The notes under the pieces: model-generated
Databases searched by the model: none
Seen by the model: only the letters and a program-made list of their open reading frames with translations
Told to the model about the DNA's origin: nothing
Shown here: piece after piece, positions 45,111 to 58,824 of the stretch
Numbering within the stretch: the stretch's first letter is position 1
Layout of the letters: every line of letters starts with the position of its first letter
Assembly (NCBI GenBank): GCA_023230455.1
Contig: JALNXH010000003.1
Coordinates: forward strand, 186,001-250,000
DNA length: 64,000 nt
Reading direction: 5' to 3'
Source of the DNA: Rhodocyclaceae bacterium
GTDB taxonomy: Bacteria; Pseudomonadota; Gammaproteobacteria; Burkholderiales; Rhodocyclaceae
Program-made: the position numbers and the translations under genes

Positions 45111-45632
45111 TTAGCGCCGCTTGCCGGCAGGCTTTTCGACTTCAGGGCAGGTTGGTGGGCATTCGCCATCCGCACCCAGATGGCGGCATTCGCTCTTCAT
45201 CGGGCAGAGCTTTTGCCCTTCGCAACCCGGTTTGTTGCACTCGGCGTAGAGGTAGAGTGCGTGCTCCTTGACGGTAAACCCACGTTCCTCTGCAATTTCG
45301 ATCTGGCGCCGCTCGATTCCCGGGTCGTAGAACTCTTCTACCTTGCCGCATTGCAGACAAACCAGGTGGTCGTGGTGGCGCCCCTCGTTGAGTTCGAACA
45401 CCGCCTTGCCGGATTCGAAAAAATGCCGCTCGATCAGGCCGGCCTGTTCGAACTGGGTCAGCACCCGATAGACCGTAGCCAAGCCGATATCGATGCCTTC
45501 GGTTAGTAAATGGCGGTAGATATCCTCGGCGGTCATGTGGCGGGCTTCGGATTTCTGAAACAGCTCAAGAATCCGCAGCCGCGGATAGGTGGCTTTGAGG
45601 CCGGTGCTCTTGAGACTGGCGGATGTCGGCAT
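45111..45632 (-). CDS. fur: Ferric uptake regulator with Cys-rich C-terminal extension
   Basis: 173 residues. The winged helix GLKATYPRLRILELFQ and LATVYRVLTQFEQAGLIERH is followed by the metal site HHDHLVCLQCG (C92, C95) and ECNKPGC (C132, C137). Standard Fur ends about ten residues later. This one continues with a segment holding C143, C149, C158 and C162, then a basic tail. It represses iron-uptake genes with Fe(II). The gene is divergent from bamE, as in many proteobacteria. The extra cysteines are unusual. Confidence 0.94.
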   Translation of the reverse strand: MPTSASLKSTGLKATYPRLRILELFQKSEARHMTAEDIYRHLLTEGIDIGLATVYRVLTQFEQAGLIERHFFESGKAVFELNEGRHHDHLVCLQCGKVEEFYDPGIERRQIEIAEERGFTVKEHALYLYAECNKPGCEGQKLCPMKSECRHLGADGECPPTCPEVEKPAGKRR

Positions 45633-45725
45633 GGGCGAGTGCAGGTGGTCGCGGGATCGGGAAGGGGCCTATGATATAGTTTTCCGCTATCCGGGAGAAT
45701 CCTCCCGCTCCCATCGAGGTCTTGC

Positions 45726-46157
45726 GTGAAGCGAATTTCTCCAGTGCTGGCGCTGCTGCTGGCAGCATGTGCCGATTTTTCGGACGTGAAAGTGACCGAC
45801 TACCTGACGCCTTATCGAATCGACGTTCGTCAAGGCAACTACGTTACCCAGGAAATGGTGGGCCAATTGAAGCCCGGTCAGACCCGAGATCAGGTACGGT
45901 TCATCCTCGGTTCCCCGCTGATTACCGACAATTTCCACGCTGATCGGTGGGATTACGTCTATCGCTTCCAGTCAGGCACCGGCGAAGTGCGATCGCGCAA
46001 GCTGGCAGTGTTCTTCGCCGATGGCAAACTCACCCGGCTGGCGGGCGATGTGACCGGCGGCGATGGCGATAAGACCGATGCCGCCGCCGCCGCGACGGCG
46101 CCTCGTGTGGTCAGAATCGGCCCTGCGCCGGATGCGGTCAAACCTGCAACGAACTGA
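45726..46157 (+). CDS. bamE: Outer membrane assembly lipoprotein BamE
   Basis: 143 residues from a GTG with AGGT upstream. The lipobox is LLAAC (Cys about residue 15), then the SmpA/OmlA domain with MVGQLKPGQTRDQVRFILGSPLITDNFHADRWDYVYR-type core (LKPGQTRDQVRFILGSP visible). A low-complexity Ala/Thr tail follows. BamE stabilises the BamA complex at the outer membrane. Only the fur-divergent region lies upstream; a CGGGAG/CTCCCG hairpin (45692-45707) is in its leader. Confidence 0.93.
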   Translation: MKRISPVLALLLAACADFSDVKVTDYLTPYRIDVRQGNYVTQEMVGQLKPGQTRDQVRFILGSPLITDNFHADRWDYVYRFQSGTGEVRSRKLAVFFADGKLTRLAGDVTGGDGDKTDAAAAATAPRVVRIGPAPDAVKPATN

Positions 46158-46166
46158 TTGTCAGCC

Positions 46167-46973
46167 ATGGAAAAAATCCGCTACGCCATCGCTGGCAGTT
46201 CCGGCCGCATGGGCCGCACTCTGATCGAGGCGGTGTTGAGTTCTCCCGACGGCGTTCTTTCTGCAGCGCTGGATCGCCCCGACTGCGGCTTTATCGGCCG
46301 CGATGCCGGCGAACTGGTGGGGGCGCCGTGCGGAGTGAAGGTGGGCAGCGATCTGGATGCCGCGCTCGCTGCGGCCGATGTGTTGGTCGACTTTACCCGC
46401 CCCGAAGGAACCCTCGAACACCTGAACGGCTGTCGCCGCCACAAGGTGCATGCGGTGATCGGTACCACCGGATTTTCCGCCGAGCAAAAGCTTGCCATCC
46501 GCGATATGGCTGAAGAGATCCCGATTGTCTTTGCGCCGAATATGGCGGTCGGGGTGAATGCGGTATTCAAACTGCTCGATGTCGCGGCGCGCATTCTGAA
46601 CCAGGGTTATGACATCGAGGTCATCGAAGCCCATCATCATCACAAGGTCGACGCGCCCTCCGGCACGGCGCTGCGCATGGGCGAAGTGGTGGCCGAGGCG
46701 CTCGGCATCGATTTGGCGCAAAACGCGGTTTACGGCCGCGAGGGCCATACTGGCGAGCGGCCACCTGCGCAGATCGGTTTTTCGACGATCCGCGGTGGCG
46801 ATATCGTTGGCGATCATACGGTCCTCTTCGCCGGGGTCGGTGAGCGCATCGAGATTACCCACAAGTCGGCCAGTCGAATGTCCTACGCGCTGGGTTCGCT
46901 GCGGGCCGCACGGTTTTTACGCGGCAAGGCACAAGGCCTGTACGACATGCAGGACGTGCTCGGTTTGCGCTGA
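46167..46973 (+). CDS. dapB: 4-hydroxy-tetrahydrodipicolinate reductase
   Basis: 268 residues from ATG 46167. The NAD(P) site is IAGSSGRMGRTLIEA (GxxGxMG), then VIGTTGFS and the catalytic EAHHHHKVDAPSGTALRMGE. SRMSYALGSLRAARFL closes the domain. It reduces HTPA in lysine/DAP synthesis. It lies 9 nt after bamE and is followed by the carA promoter region. Confidence 0.96.
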   Translation: MEKIRYAIAGSSGRMGRTLIEAVLSSPDGVLSAALDRPDCGFIGRDAGELVGAPCGVKVGSDLDAALAAADVLVDFTRPEGTLEHLNGCRRHKVHAVIGTTGFSAEQKLAIRDMAEEIPIVFAPNMAVGVNAVFKLLDVAARILNQGYDIEVIEAHHHHKVDAPSGTALRMGEVVAEALGIDLAQNAVYGREGHTGERPPAQIGFSTIRGGDIVGDHTVLFAGVGERIEITHKSASRMSYALGSLRAARFLRGKAQGLYDMQDVLGLR

Positions 46974-47000
46974 TTTCCCGGACAGGGCTTCCTTCTGTCG

Positions 47001-47030
47001 TTGCTTTGGGAGGTGGGGTAACTGTATAAT
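47001..47030 (+). promoter_or_regulatory. Sigma70 promoter of carAB-greA
   Basis: TTGCTT (47001-47006), an 18-bp spacer and a consensus TATAAT (47025-47030). The predicted leader to the carA GTG is about 85 nt. No clear attenuator is visible in it. Confidence 0.65.
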
Positions 47031-47120
47031 TTCAAGGTTTGCCGAAGCAGGTAGGAGCCGCACATTCCGCTTTCGGTTTCCCCTCGCGCCGCTTGCGCCG
47101 ACGATAACAGGAGCCTCACC

Positions 47121-48258
47121 GTGTCTCAATTCCCGCCCGCCATTCTTGCACTTGCCGACGGGACGGTTTTTCGGGGCAAAGGCATTGGCGCTATCGGCTC
47201 CAGCGTCGGCGAGGTGGTGTTTAATACCTCGATGTCCGGCTACCAGGAAATTCTCACCGATCCTTCCTATTGCCGCCAGATCGTCACCCTGACCTATCCC
47301 CATATCGGCAACTACGGCGTCAACAAGGAGGATGCCGAGTCGGACAAGGTTTTTGCCGCTGGTCTCGTGATTCGCGACCTGCCGCTGCTGGCTTCGAACT
47401 TTCGCTCCGAGCGGACCCTCGATAGCTATCTCAAAGCGGAAAATGTAGCTGCCATTGCCGATATCGATACCCGCAAGCTGACTCGCATCCTACGCGAAAC
47501 GGGAACGCAGGCCGGCTGCATTGCAACCGGTAGCGGGCTAGACGAAGGTGCGGCCGTTGCTGCGGCCAGCGCTTTTCCAGGGTTGGCTGGAATGGATCTG
47601 GCCAAGGTGGTCAGCGCGACGGAGTCCTACGTCTGGACAGAGAGCGAATGGAGGCTGGGCAAAGGGTACGGGCGGCAGAATGCTCCCAAATATCACGTGG
47701 TGGCCTACGATTTTGGCGTCAAGCGCAATATCCTGCGCATGCTGACCGAGCGAGGCTGCCGGCTGACTGTGGTGCCGGCTCAGACGTCAGCTAAGGATGC
47801 GCTGGCGCTGAATCCGGACGGGATTTTCCTCTCCAACGGCCCCGGCGATCCAGAGCCCTGCGATTACGCCATCGCTGCGATTCGCGAATTCCTTGATCGC
47901 AAGCTGCCCACCTTCGGCATCTGTCTCGGCCATCAACTGATGGGCCTCGCTGCCGGGGGTAAAACCCTGAAAATGAAGTTTGGCCATCATGGCGCCAATC
48001 ATCCGGTCAAGGATATCGATAGCGGCCAGGTTCTGATTACCAGCCAGAATCACGGTTTCGCCGTCGATCCGGCCACCCTGCAGGGCAACGTGCGCACGAC
48101 CCATGTCTCGCTATTCGACGGCAGCTTGCAAGGCTTGGCTTGGACCGACCGACCGGCTTTTTGCTTCCAGGGTCATCCTGAGGCGAGTCCCGGGCCGCAC
48201 GACGTGTCGTACCTGTTCGACCGCTTCATCAAACTGATTGCCGACAATAAGGCGCCCC

Positions 48259-48266
<8 letters not shown>
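47121..48266 (+). CDS. carA: Carbamoyl-phosphate synthase small (glutaminase) subunit
   Basis: 381 residues from GTG with AGGAG upstream. The N-terminal domain has VGEVVFNTSMSGYQEILTDPSY. The class I glutaminase domain has FLSNGPGDPEPCDY, the nucleophile in FGICLGHQLMGLA, and FQGHPEASPGPHD with the His-Glu pair. It supplies ammonia to CarB for pyrimidine and arginine synthesis. The stop overlaps the carB start by 8 nt. Confidence 0.97.
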
Positions 48267-51473
<3,207 letters not shown>

Positions 51474-51477
<4 letters not shown>

Positions 51478-51953
51478 GCGGCAAATTCCCCATCACGTTG
51501 CATGGCGCCGAATTGCTCAAGCAGGAGTTGCATCGCCTTAAGACGGTAGAGCGTCCGGGCGTCATCGCCGCCATCGCCGAGGCCCGCTCTCACGGCGACC
51601 TGTCGGAAAACGCCGAGTACGATGCGGCGAAGGAGCGGCAGGGGTTCATCGAGGGGCGCATCGCCGAGGTCGAAGGCAAACTGTCGAACGCCCAGATCAT
51701 AGACCCCAAGTCGTTGGACGCCGACGGTCGCGTGGTTTTCGGTGCGACCGTGGAAATGGAAGACGTCGAGGGCGACAAGACCGTCACCTACCAGATCGTC
51801 GGCGATGATGAAGCCGACCTGAAAGTGGGCAAAATCTCGCTCAATTCGCCAGTCGCACGCGCGTTGATTAGCAAGTACGCCGGCGACGTGGTGGAGGTGC
51901 ATACGCCCGGCGGTGTACGCGAATACGAAATCCTCGATGTCCGCTACGAGTGA
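51474..51953 (+). CDS. greA: Transcript cleavage factor GreA
   Basis: 159 residues. An N-terminal coiled coil (about 10-75) carries the acidic tip GDLSENAEYDAAKERQ, with the D and E that reach the RNA polymerase active site. A FKBP-like C-terminal domain with IVGDDEADLKVGKISLNSPVARAL-type core follows. GreA rescues backtracked polymerase. It is coupled to carB by ATGA overlap, a frequent proteobacterial arrangement. Confidence 0.97.
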
Positions 51954-51971
51954 TTAGAGCGGATACGGTGT

Positions 51972-52027
51972 GCCGCAATAATTGCGGCGATTGAAACGGA
52001 CGCGGGGTACCGCTGCAATCGCCGCAA
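51972..52027 (+). promoter_or_regulatory. Two mutually exclusive hairpins after greA
   Basis: GCCGCAATAATTGCGGC (51972-51988) forms one hairpin. TTGCGGCGATTG (51982-51993) can instead pair perfectly with CAATCGCCGCAA (52016-52027). Both use the same central bases. The second ends 6 nt before the GGAG of the next gene. There is no U tract. Confidence 0.45.
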
Positions 52028-52042
52028 AGCATGGAGCCTGCC

Positions 52043-52507
52043 ATGAACAACACGTTCGCCGAAAGCCTCTACTCCGTTGCAGTTGCGCTTTGGGTCGGCG
52101 GCATGCTGGCCATCGGCTACGTTGCGGCGCCTGTGCTCTTCAACGGGCTGGCAGATCGTGGCACGGCCGGCAATCTGGCGGGGGCGATGTTCGCGGTAAT
52201 GGCCTGGATCGGTTTGGCGTGCGGTGCCTATCTGTTGCTCTATCTGGCTGTCCGACGCGGCTTGCGTGCATTCAAGTCCGGGGTGTTCTGGATCGCGGCG
52301 GCGATGGTGGCACTGACGGCCGCCGGGCACTTCGGCATCCAGCCGATCCTGGCCCAGCTCAAGGCCGATGCCTTGCCGCGGCAGGTGATGGAAAGCGCGG
52401 TGCGCGACCGCTTTGCCACTTGGCACGGAATTTCCAGCGGACTCTACCTGTTGCAGAGTTTGCTCGGGCTGTGGCTGGTAGTCTGGCAGGAGAGAGGAAA
52501 GCGGTAG
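52043..52507 (+). CDS. DUF4149 membrane protein
   Basis: 154 residues from ATG 52043 (GGAG 6 nt upstream; an in-frame ATG at 52031 is less well placed). Four hydrophobic helices, with ALWVGGMLAIGYVAAPVLF in the first and a conserved RFATWHGISSGLYLLQSLLG in the last. This matches the TMEM205-like DUF4149 family, of unknown function, found next to greA or rlmE in betaproteobacteria. It is convergent with the YhbY gene. Confidence 0.85.
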   Translation: MNNTFAESLYSVAVALWVGGMLAIGYVAAPVLFNGLADRGTAGNLAGAMFAVMAWIGLACGAYLLLYLAVRRGLRAFKSGVFWIAAAMVALTAAGHFGIQPILAQLKADALPRQVMESAVRDRFATWHGISSGLYLLQSLLGLWLVVWQERGKR

Positions 52508-52536
52508 CGCGCCTATCCGCCCCGGGGGAGGGCGAA

Positions 52537-52920
52537 CTAGCGGGCGCTGCGCGTGCGCCGCTTTTCCAGCGCGGCGGCGGCCTGCTTCTTGGTCTTGGGC
52601 TTGGAGCCGCTGCGTCGGGTGGCGGGTTTCGCTGCCGTGTCCTCTGTAGCCGGTTTTTCCCGCCAAAGTATGAGGATGTTGCCGATGTGCTGCACCGGCG
52701 CGCAATGGACGGCGGCGCAGATTTCGTCGAGCAGTGCGGCTCGGTCGTCGCGCTCGCTGCCGTGGAGCTTGACCTTGATCAGTTCATGGGCCTTCAGCGC
52801 CCGGTCGATTTCGGCCAGAACTGCAGGCGTCAGGCCCTGCTGGCCGAGACTGGCGACGGGATTTAAATGATGGGCAGCGGCGCGGAGCGCCTTGCGCTGT
52901 TCGGTAGTCAGTTGGATCAT
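52537..52920 (-). CDS. yhbY: CRS1/YhbY domain RNA-binding protein
   Basis: 127 residues from ATG 52920. LRAAAHHLNPVASLGQQGLTPAVLAEIDRAL and HELIKVKLHG form the YhbY/CRM fold with the GxxG-like loop. A Lys/Arg/Ala-rich tail (SGSKPKTKKQAAAALEKRR) extends beyond it. YhbY associates with pre-50S particles. It is divergent from rlmE, as in E. coli, supporting a ribosome-assembly role. An ATG at 52929 is an alternative. Confidence 0.9.
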   Translation of the reverse strand: MIQLTTEQRKALRAAAHHLNPVASLGQQGLTPAVLAEIDRALKAHELIKVKLHGSERDDRAALLDEICAAVHCAPVQHIGNILILWREKPATEDTAAKPATRRSGSKPKTKKQAAAALEKRRTRSAR

Positions 52921-52955
52921 GGCGTGCATTTTCGCATTAAGTAGGGCACAAGTCA

Positions 52956-53585
52956 GTGACGATCAGAACCAAGCGTTCGAAAAAGAGCAGCCATTACATG
53001 AATCAGCATGTGCATGACCCCTACGTGCTGAAGGCCAAGGCCGAAGGCTGGCGCTCCCGCGCTGTGTTCAAGCTACAGGAAATCGACGAGAAGGACAAAC
53101 TGCTGAAACCGGGCATGACCGTCGTCGACCTCGGCGCGGCGCCGGGCAGCTGGTGTGAGTACGCCGTCAAGCACATCCAGCCGGGCGGGCGATTGATCGC
53201 GCTCGACCTGCTGCCGATGGAACCGATCCCCGGCGTAGTGTTCATACAGGGGGACTTTCGCGAAGAGGAAATCCTTCGCCAACTGGAAAACGCCCTCGAT
53301 GGCCGCCCGGTCGACCTTGTTTTATCCGACATGGCCCCCAACTTAACCGGTATCGCAATGACCGACCAGGCGCGTATGGCGCATCTGATGGAATTGGCCC
53401 TCGACTTCGCCACCCGCCACCTGAAGGTCGGCGGCGATCTGCTGGTCAAGGTTTTCCATGGCAGCGGCTTCATCGAAGTGCGCAAGGCGATGCAACAGGC
53501 TTTCGCGGATCTGTCGGTCCGCAAACCGGCGGCTTCCCGCGACCGCAGCGCCGAAACCTATCTTCTGGCGCGGCGGCGCGTTTGA
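52956..53585 (+). CDS. rlmE: 23S rRNA 2'-O-ribose U2552 methyltransferase
   Basis: 209 residues from a GTG. YVLKAKAEGWRSRAVFKLQEID is the K-binding start, the SAM site is VVDLGAAPGSWCEYAV, then LVLSDMAPNLTG (catalytic Asp) and LLVKVFHGSGF (catalytic Lys). It methylates the A-loop of 23S rRNA. ftsH follows 70 nt downstream, the classic rlmE-ftsH order. Confidence 0.97.
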   Translation: MTIRTKRSKKSSHYMNQHVHDPYVLKAKAEGWRSRAVFKLQEIDEKDKLLKPGMTVVDLGAAPGSWCEYAVKHIQPGGRLIALDLLPMEPIPGVVFIQGDFREEEILRQLENALDGRPVDLVLSDMAPNLTGIAMTDQARMAHLMELALDFATRHLKVGGDLLVKVFHGSGFIEVRKAMQQAFADLSVRKPAASRDRSAETYLLARRRV

Positions 53586-53655
53586 TTGCCGGCGCGGTGA
53601 AACAACCCTACAATGATCCAATCCATGTCCCTGTCGGGAAAAGCGAGGCACGACC

Positions 53656-55536
<1,881 letters not shown>

Positions 55537-55589
55537 TCTTCACATAACGATTCTCCAGGGGCCGCCGCAAGCGGCCCTTTTCTTCTGCG

Positions 55590-56432
55590 ATGGAACATCT
55601 CCTCCACTGCGGTCGTTTCTTCCTCAGCTTCGACCGGCCTTTGCTGATGGGTATCGTCAATCTCACCGACGATTCCTTCTCCGGCGACGGCCTCGGCGCC
55701 GATACCGAACGCGCGATCGCCCATGGATTGCGGCTGAAGGCGGAGGGGGCGGACATCCTCGATATCGGCGCCGAATCCACCCGTCCGGGCGCCGAGGCGG
55801 TAACCGCCGAGCGGGAAATTCAGCGCATCCTTCCGGTGGTCGCAGGCTTGCGCGACTGTGGTCTGCCGCTTTCGGTCGATACCATGAAGCCGGCGGTGAT
55901 GAAGGCGGCGCTTGCCGCGGGCGCCGACATGATCAACGACGTCATGGCGCTGCGCACTCCGGGCGCGATGGAAGCCATTGCAGCAAGCAATGCCGCGGTC
56001 TGCCTGATGCACATGCAGGGCGAGCCGCGCAGCATGCAGGCCGATCCCCGCTATGGCGACGTGGTCACCGAAGTCGCCGAATTCCTCGCCGAGCGCATCG
56101 CGGCGGCCGAAGCTGCCGGCATCGGCCGCGAGCGCATCGTGATCGACCCGGGCTTCGGCTTCGGCAAGACTCTGGAGCACAATCTGCAATTGCTAAAGCA
56201 ACTCGACGAACTGGTCGTCCCCGATCTGGCCCTGCTGGCCGGCATGTCGCGCAAGAACATGCTCGGTCTGCTCACCGGTCGCCCTGTCGAGGAGCGTTTG
56301 CCGGCCGGCATTGCCGCGCACCTGCTGGCCGTTCGGCGCGGTGCGCGGATTCTGCGCGTGCACGATGTGGCGGCGATGCGCGATGCGCTGGCGGTCTGGA
56401 ATGCTGTTGAGGAGAATGGAAATGAGCCGTAA
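55590..56432 (+). CDS. folP: Dihydropteroate synthase
   Basis: 280 residues. LMGIVNLTDDSFSGDG is the first pterin/phosphate loop (the common form is NVTPDSFSDGG, so it departs at several places). IGAESTRPGAEAV, LPLSVDTMKPAVMKAAL, MHMQGEPRSMQ, IDPGFGFGKTLEHN and LLAGMSRKNMLG follow. It condenses the pterin pyrophosphate with p-aminobenzoate. glmM overlaps its 3' end by 11 nt; ftsH-folP-glmM is the conserved order. Confidence 0.95.
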   Translation: MEHLLHCGRFFLSFDRPLLMGIVNLTDDSFSGDGLGADTERAIAHGLRLKAEGADILDIGAESTRPGAEAVTAEREIQRILPVVAGLRDCGLPLSVDTMKPAVMKAALAAGADMINDVMALRTPGAMEAIAASNAAVCLMHMQGEPRSMQADPRYGDVVTEVAEFLAERIAAAEAAGIGRERIVIDPGFGFGKTLEHNLQLLKQLDELVVPDLALLAGMSRKNMLGLLTGRPVEERLPAGIAAHLLAVRRGARILRVHDVAAMRDALAVWNAVEENGNEP

Positions 56433-57780
56433 ATATTTCGGCACCGACGGCGTGCGCGGCGAGGTCGGCAAGTCGCCGATCACCCCCGAGTTCGCCCTGC
56501 GCCTGGGCTATGCCGCAGGTACCACGCTGGTGGCGCGCGAACACCTGCCGGCCGGCGAACATCCGGCTGTGCTGATCGGCAAGGACACGCGGATTTCCGG
56601 CTACATGCTGGAAGCCGCATTGGAAGCCGGTTTCGCTGCCGCCGGCGTCGACGTCTGCCTGGTCGGGCCGATGCCGACCCCGGCGGTGGCCTACCTGACC
56701 CGCGCGCTGCGCCTCCAGGTCGGTGTGGTGATCTCCGCCTCGCACAACCCCTATCACGACAACGGCATCAAGTTCTTTTCCGCCCACGGCGCCAAGCTGC
56801 CCGATGCGATCGAGGCCGACATCGAAGCCCGGCTCGAAGCGCCGATGGGCTGCATGGAATCGGCGAAGCTCGGCAAAGCGCGGCGCATCGACGATGCCGC
56901 CGGGCGCTACATCGAGTTCTGCAAGAGTACCTTCCCCGGTGCGCTCGATCTGCGCGGCCTGAAGATCGCCGTCGACTGCGCCCACGGCGCCGCCTATCAC
57001 ATTGCCCCCAGCGTGTTCCACGAACTCGGCGCCGAAGTGGTGAAGATCGGCGTCTCGCCCAACGGTCTCAACATCAACGACCGTGTCGGCGCCACGGCGC
57101 CCGAAGCCTTGCGCAGCGCGGTGCTGGAGAGCGGCGCCGATCTCGGCGTCGCCCTCGACGGCGACGGCGACCGACTGGTCATGGTCGATCGGGCCGGGCG
57201 GCTCTATGACGGCGACCAGTTGCTCTACGTCATCGCCCGGCATCAGGCGCGTTCGGGCACGGTACCCGGCGTCGCCGGCACGCTGATGAGCAACCTCGGT
57301 TTCGAGCACGCGCTGGGCCGGCTGGGCATCGCCTTTGCCCGCGCCAAGGTGGGCGACCGCTACGTGCTGGAGCTTTTGCAGGAAAAAGGCTGGCTGCTCG
57401 GCGGCGAGAATTCGGGTCATATCCTCTGTCTCGACAAGCACACCACCGGCGACGGCATCGTCTCCGCGCTGCAAGTGCTGGCGGCGTTGCGCGCCAGCGG
57501 CGAAAGCCTGGAACAGGCCTGCGCCGACCTCGCCATGTACCCGCAGAAGCTGATCAACGTGCGCCTGCCGGCCGGTTTCGACTGGATGTCCGATCCCGCC
57601 ATTCGCGCCGCCCAGAGCGCCGCCGAGCAAGCGCTCGACGGCGGCGGCCGCGTACTGCTGCGGCCGTCGGGCACCGAGCCGCTGCTGCGCGTGATGGTCG
57701 AAGGCAAGGAAGCCGCCGCCGTTGGCCGCCATGCCGAAGCCATCGCCGCCGCCGCACGCCAAGCCACCGGCCAGGCCTGA
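56422..57780 (+). CDS. glmM: Phosphoglucosamine mutase
   Basis: 452 residues from ATG 56422 with GAGGAG upstream. KYFGTDGVRGEVG starts the protein, the phosphoserine loop is VVISASHNPYHDNGIKFF, the metal loop is ALDGDGDRLVMVD, and GGENSGHILC and RPSGTEPLLRVMVEG bind sugar and phosphate. It makes glucosamine-1-phosphate for cell-wall synthesis. corA begins 1 nt after its stop. Confidence 0.97.
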   Translation: MSRKYFGTDGVRGEVGKSPITPEFALRLGYAAGTTLVAREHLPAGEHPAVLIGKDTRISGYMLEAALEAGFAAAGVDVCLVGPMPTPAVAYLTRALRLQVGVVISASHNPYHDNGIKFFSAHGAKLPDAIEADIEARLEAPMGCMESAKLGKARRIDDAAGRYIEFCKSTFPGALDLRGLKIAVDCAHGAAYHIAPSVFHELGAEVVKIGVSPNGLNINDRVGATAPEALRSAVLESGADLGVALDGDGDRLVMVDRAGRLYDGDQLLYVIARHQARSGTVPGVAGTLMSNLGFEHALGRLGIAFARAKVGDRYVLELLQEKGWLLGGENSGHILCLDKHTTGDGIVSALQVLAALRASGESLEQACADLAMYPQKLINVRLPAGFDWMSDPAIRAAQSAAEQALDGGGRVLLRPSGTEPLLRVMVEGKEAAAVGRHAEAIAAAARQATGQA

Positions 57781-57781
57781 A

Positions 57782-58747
57782 ATGCTGATCAACTGCGTCG
57801 TCTATCAAGAAGGGCGCAAGCTCCACGACATCCCCGTAGCCGACATCAGCGAGTATGTCTGCCGTGCGGATTGTTTCGTCTGGGTCGCCCTCAAGGATGC
57901 CGACGTCGCCGAACTGGATGTGATGAAGGAAGAGTTCGGGCTCCACGATCTGGCCGTGGAGGATGCGCACCACGGCCACCAGCGGCCCAAGGTCGAGGAG
58001 TACGGCGACCAGTTGTTCGCCGTGATCCAGCTATTGGAAATCAGCGGAGATGAATTGCGCCTTGGCGAAGTGGACATCTTCGTCGGCAGCAACTTCGTGC
58101 TTTCGGTGCGCAACCACAGCCAGCAGGATTTCCTCGGCGTGCGTGCCCGTTGCGAACGCGAGCCGCACCTGCTGCGCCACGGCGCCGGCTTCGTGCTCTA
58201 TGCGCTGATGGATGCCGTAGTCGACCACTATTTCCCCATCGTGGACATGCTCGAATCGGAACTGGAAACCATCGAGGAAAAAATCTTCGCCAAGGGCACC
58301 GCGCGTTCCAACATCGAACGCCTGTACGCCCTCAAGCGCAAGGTGATGATCCTCAGGCATGCCGTCGCCCCGCTGCTGGAAGTCACCGGCAAACTCTCCA
58401 GCGGCCGTGTGCCCGAAGTTTGCGTCAACACCAAGGAATATTTCCGCGACGTGGCCGACCACCTGCACCGCATCAACGCCTCGGTCGACACCATCCGCGA
58501 TACCATCGGCACCGCGATCCAGGTCAATCTTTCGATGGTCACCATCGAAGAGAGCGAAGTGAACAAACGCCTCGCCGCCTGGGCCGGCATCTTCGCCGTC
58601 GCCACCGCCTTCGCCGGCATCTGGGGCATGAACTTCGAACTCATGCCCGAACTGCACTGGCGCTACGGCTACCCCGCTGCGCTGGCCATGATCGCCGTGA
58701 CTTGCGGCGTGCTGTATCGGCGATTCAAGAAATCGGGCTGGCTGTAG
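57782..58747 (+). CDS. corA: CorA-type magnesium/cobalt transporter
   Basis: 321 residues. A large cytosolic domain and long helix (to about residue 260) precede two C-terminal helices with the family motif WGMNFELMPELHWRYGYP (GMN). The second helix is followed by the basic end RRFKKSGWL. It conducts Mg2+ as a pentamer. It begins 1 nt after glmM and is the last housekeeping gene before the CRISPR-cas locus. Confidence 0.95.
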   Translation: MLINCVVYQEGRKLHDIPVADISEYVCRADCFVWVALKDADVAELDVMKEEFGLHDLAVEDAHHGHQRPKVEEYGDQLFAVIQLLEISGDELRLGEVDIFVGSNFVLSVRNHSQQDFLGVRARCEREPHLLRHGAGFVLYALMDAVVDHYFPIVDMLESELETIEEKIFAKGTARSNIERLYALKRKVMILRHAVAPLLEVTGKLSSGRVPEVCVNTKEYFRDVADHLHRINASVDTIRDTIGTAIQVNLSMVTIEESEVNKRLAAWAGIFAVATAFAGIWGMNFELMPELHWRYGYPAALAMIAVTCGVLYRRFKKSGWL

Positions 58748-58780
58748 CCCGTCCGGGGCAACCCGTCACTGCTCCCGCAA

Positions 58781-58809
58781 TTGCCCGTTACAATCCTGGC
58801 ATATAAGAA
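58781..58809 (+). promoter_or_regulatory. Possible promoter of cas3
   Basis: TTGCCC (58781-58786), 17-bp spacer and TAAGAA (58804-58809); a TATAAG at 58802 gives a 15-bp spacer. The match is weak. No copy of the 14-bp Cascade-target sequence found before cas5 occurs here. Confidence 0.35.
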
Positions 58810-58824
58810 TGTCATGGTGGCGAT

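Noticed and set aside
45633..45725. A Fur box in the fur-bamE intergenic region
   Set aside because: The A/T-rich ATGATATAGTTTT segment does not reach a credible match to the 19-bp Fur consensus.
58748..58824. A Cascade target or FNR box before cas3
   Set aside because: Neither the 14-nt seed nor TTGAT-N4-ATCAA occurs there.
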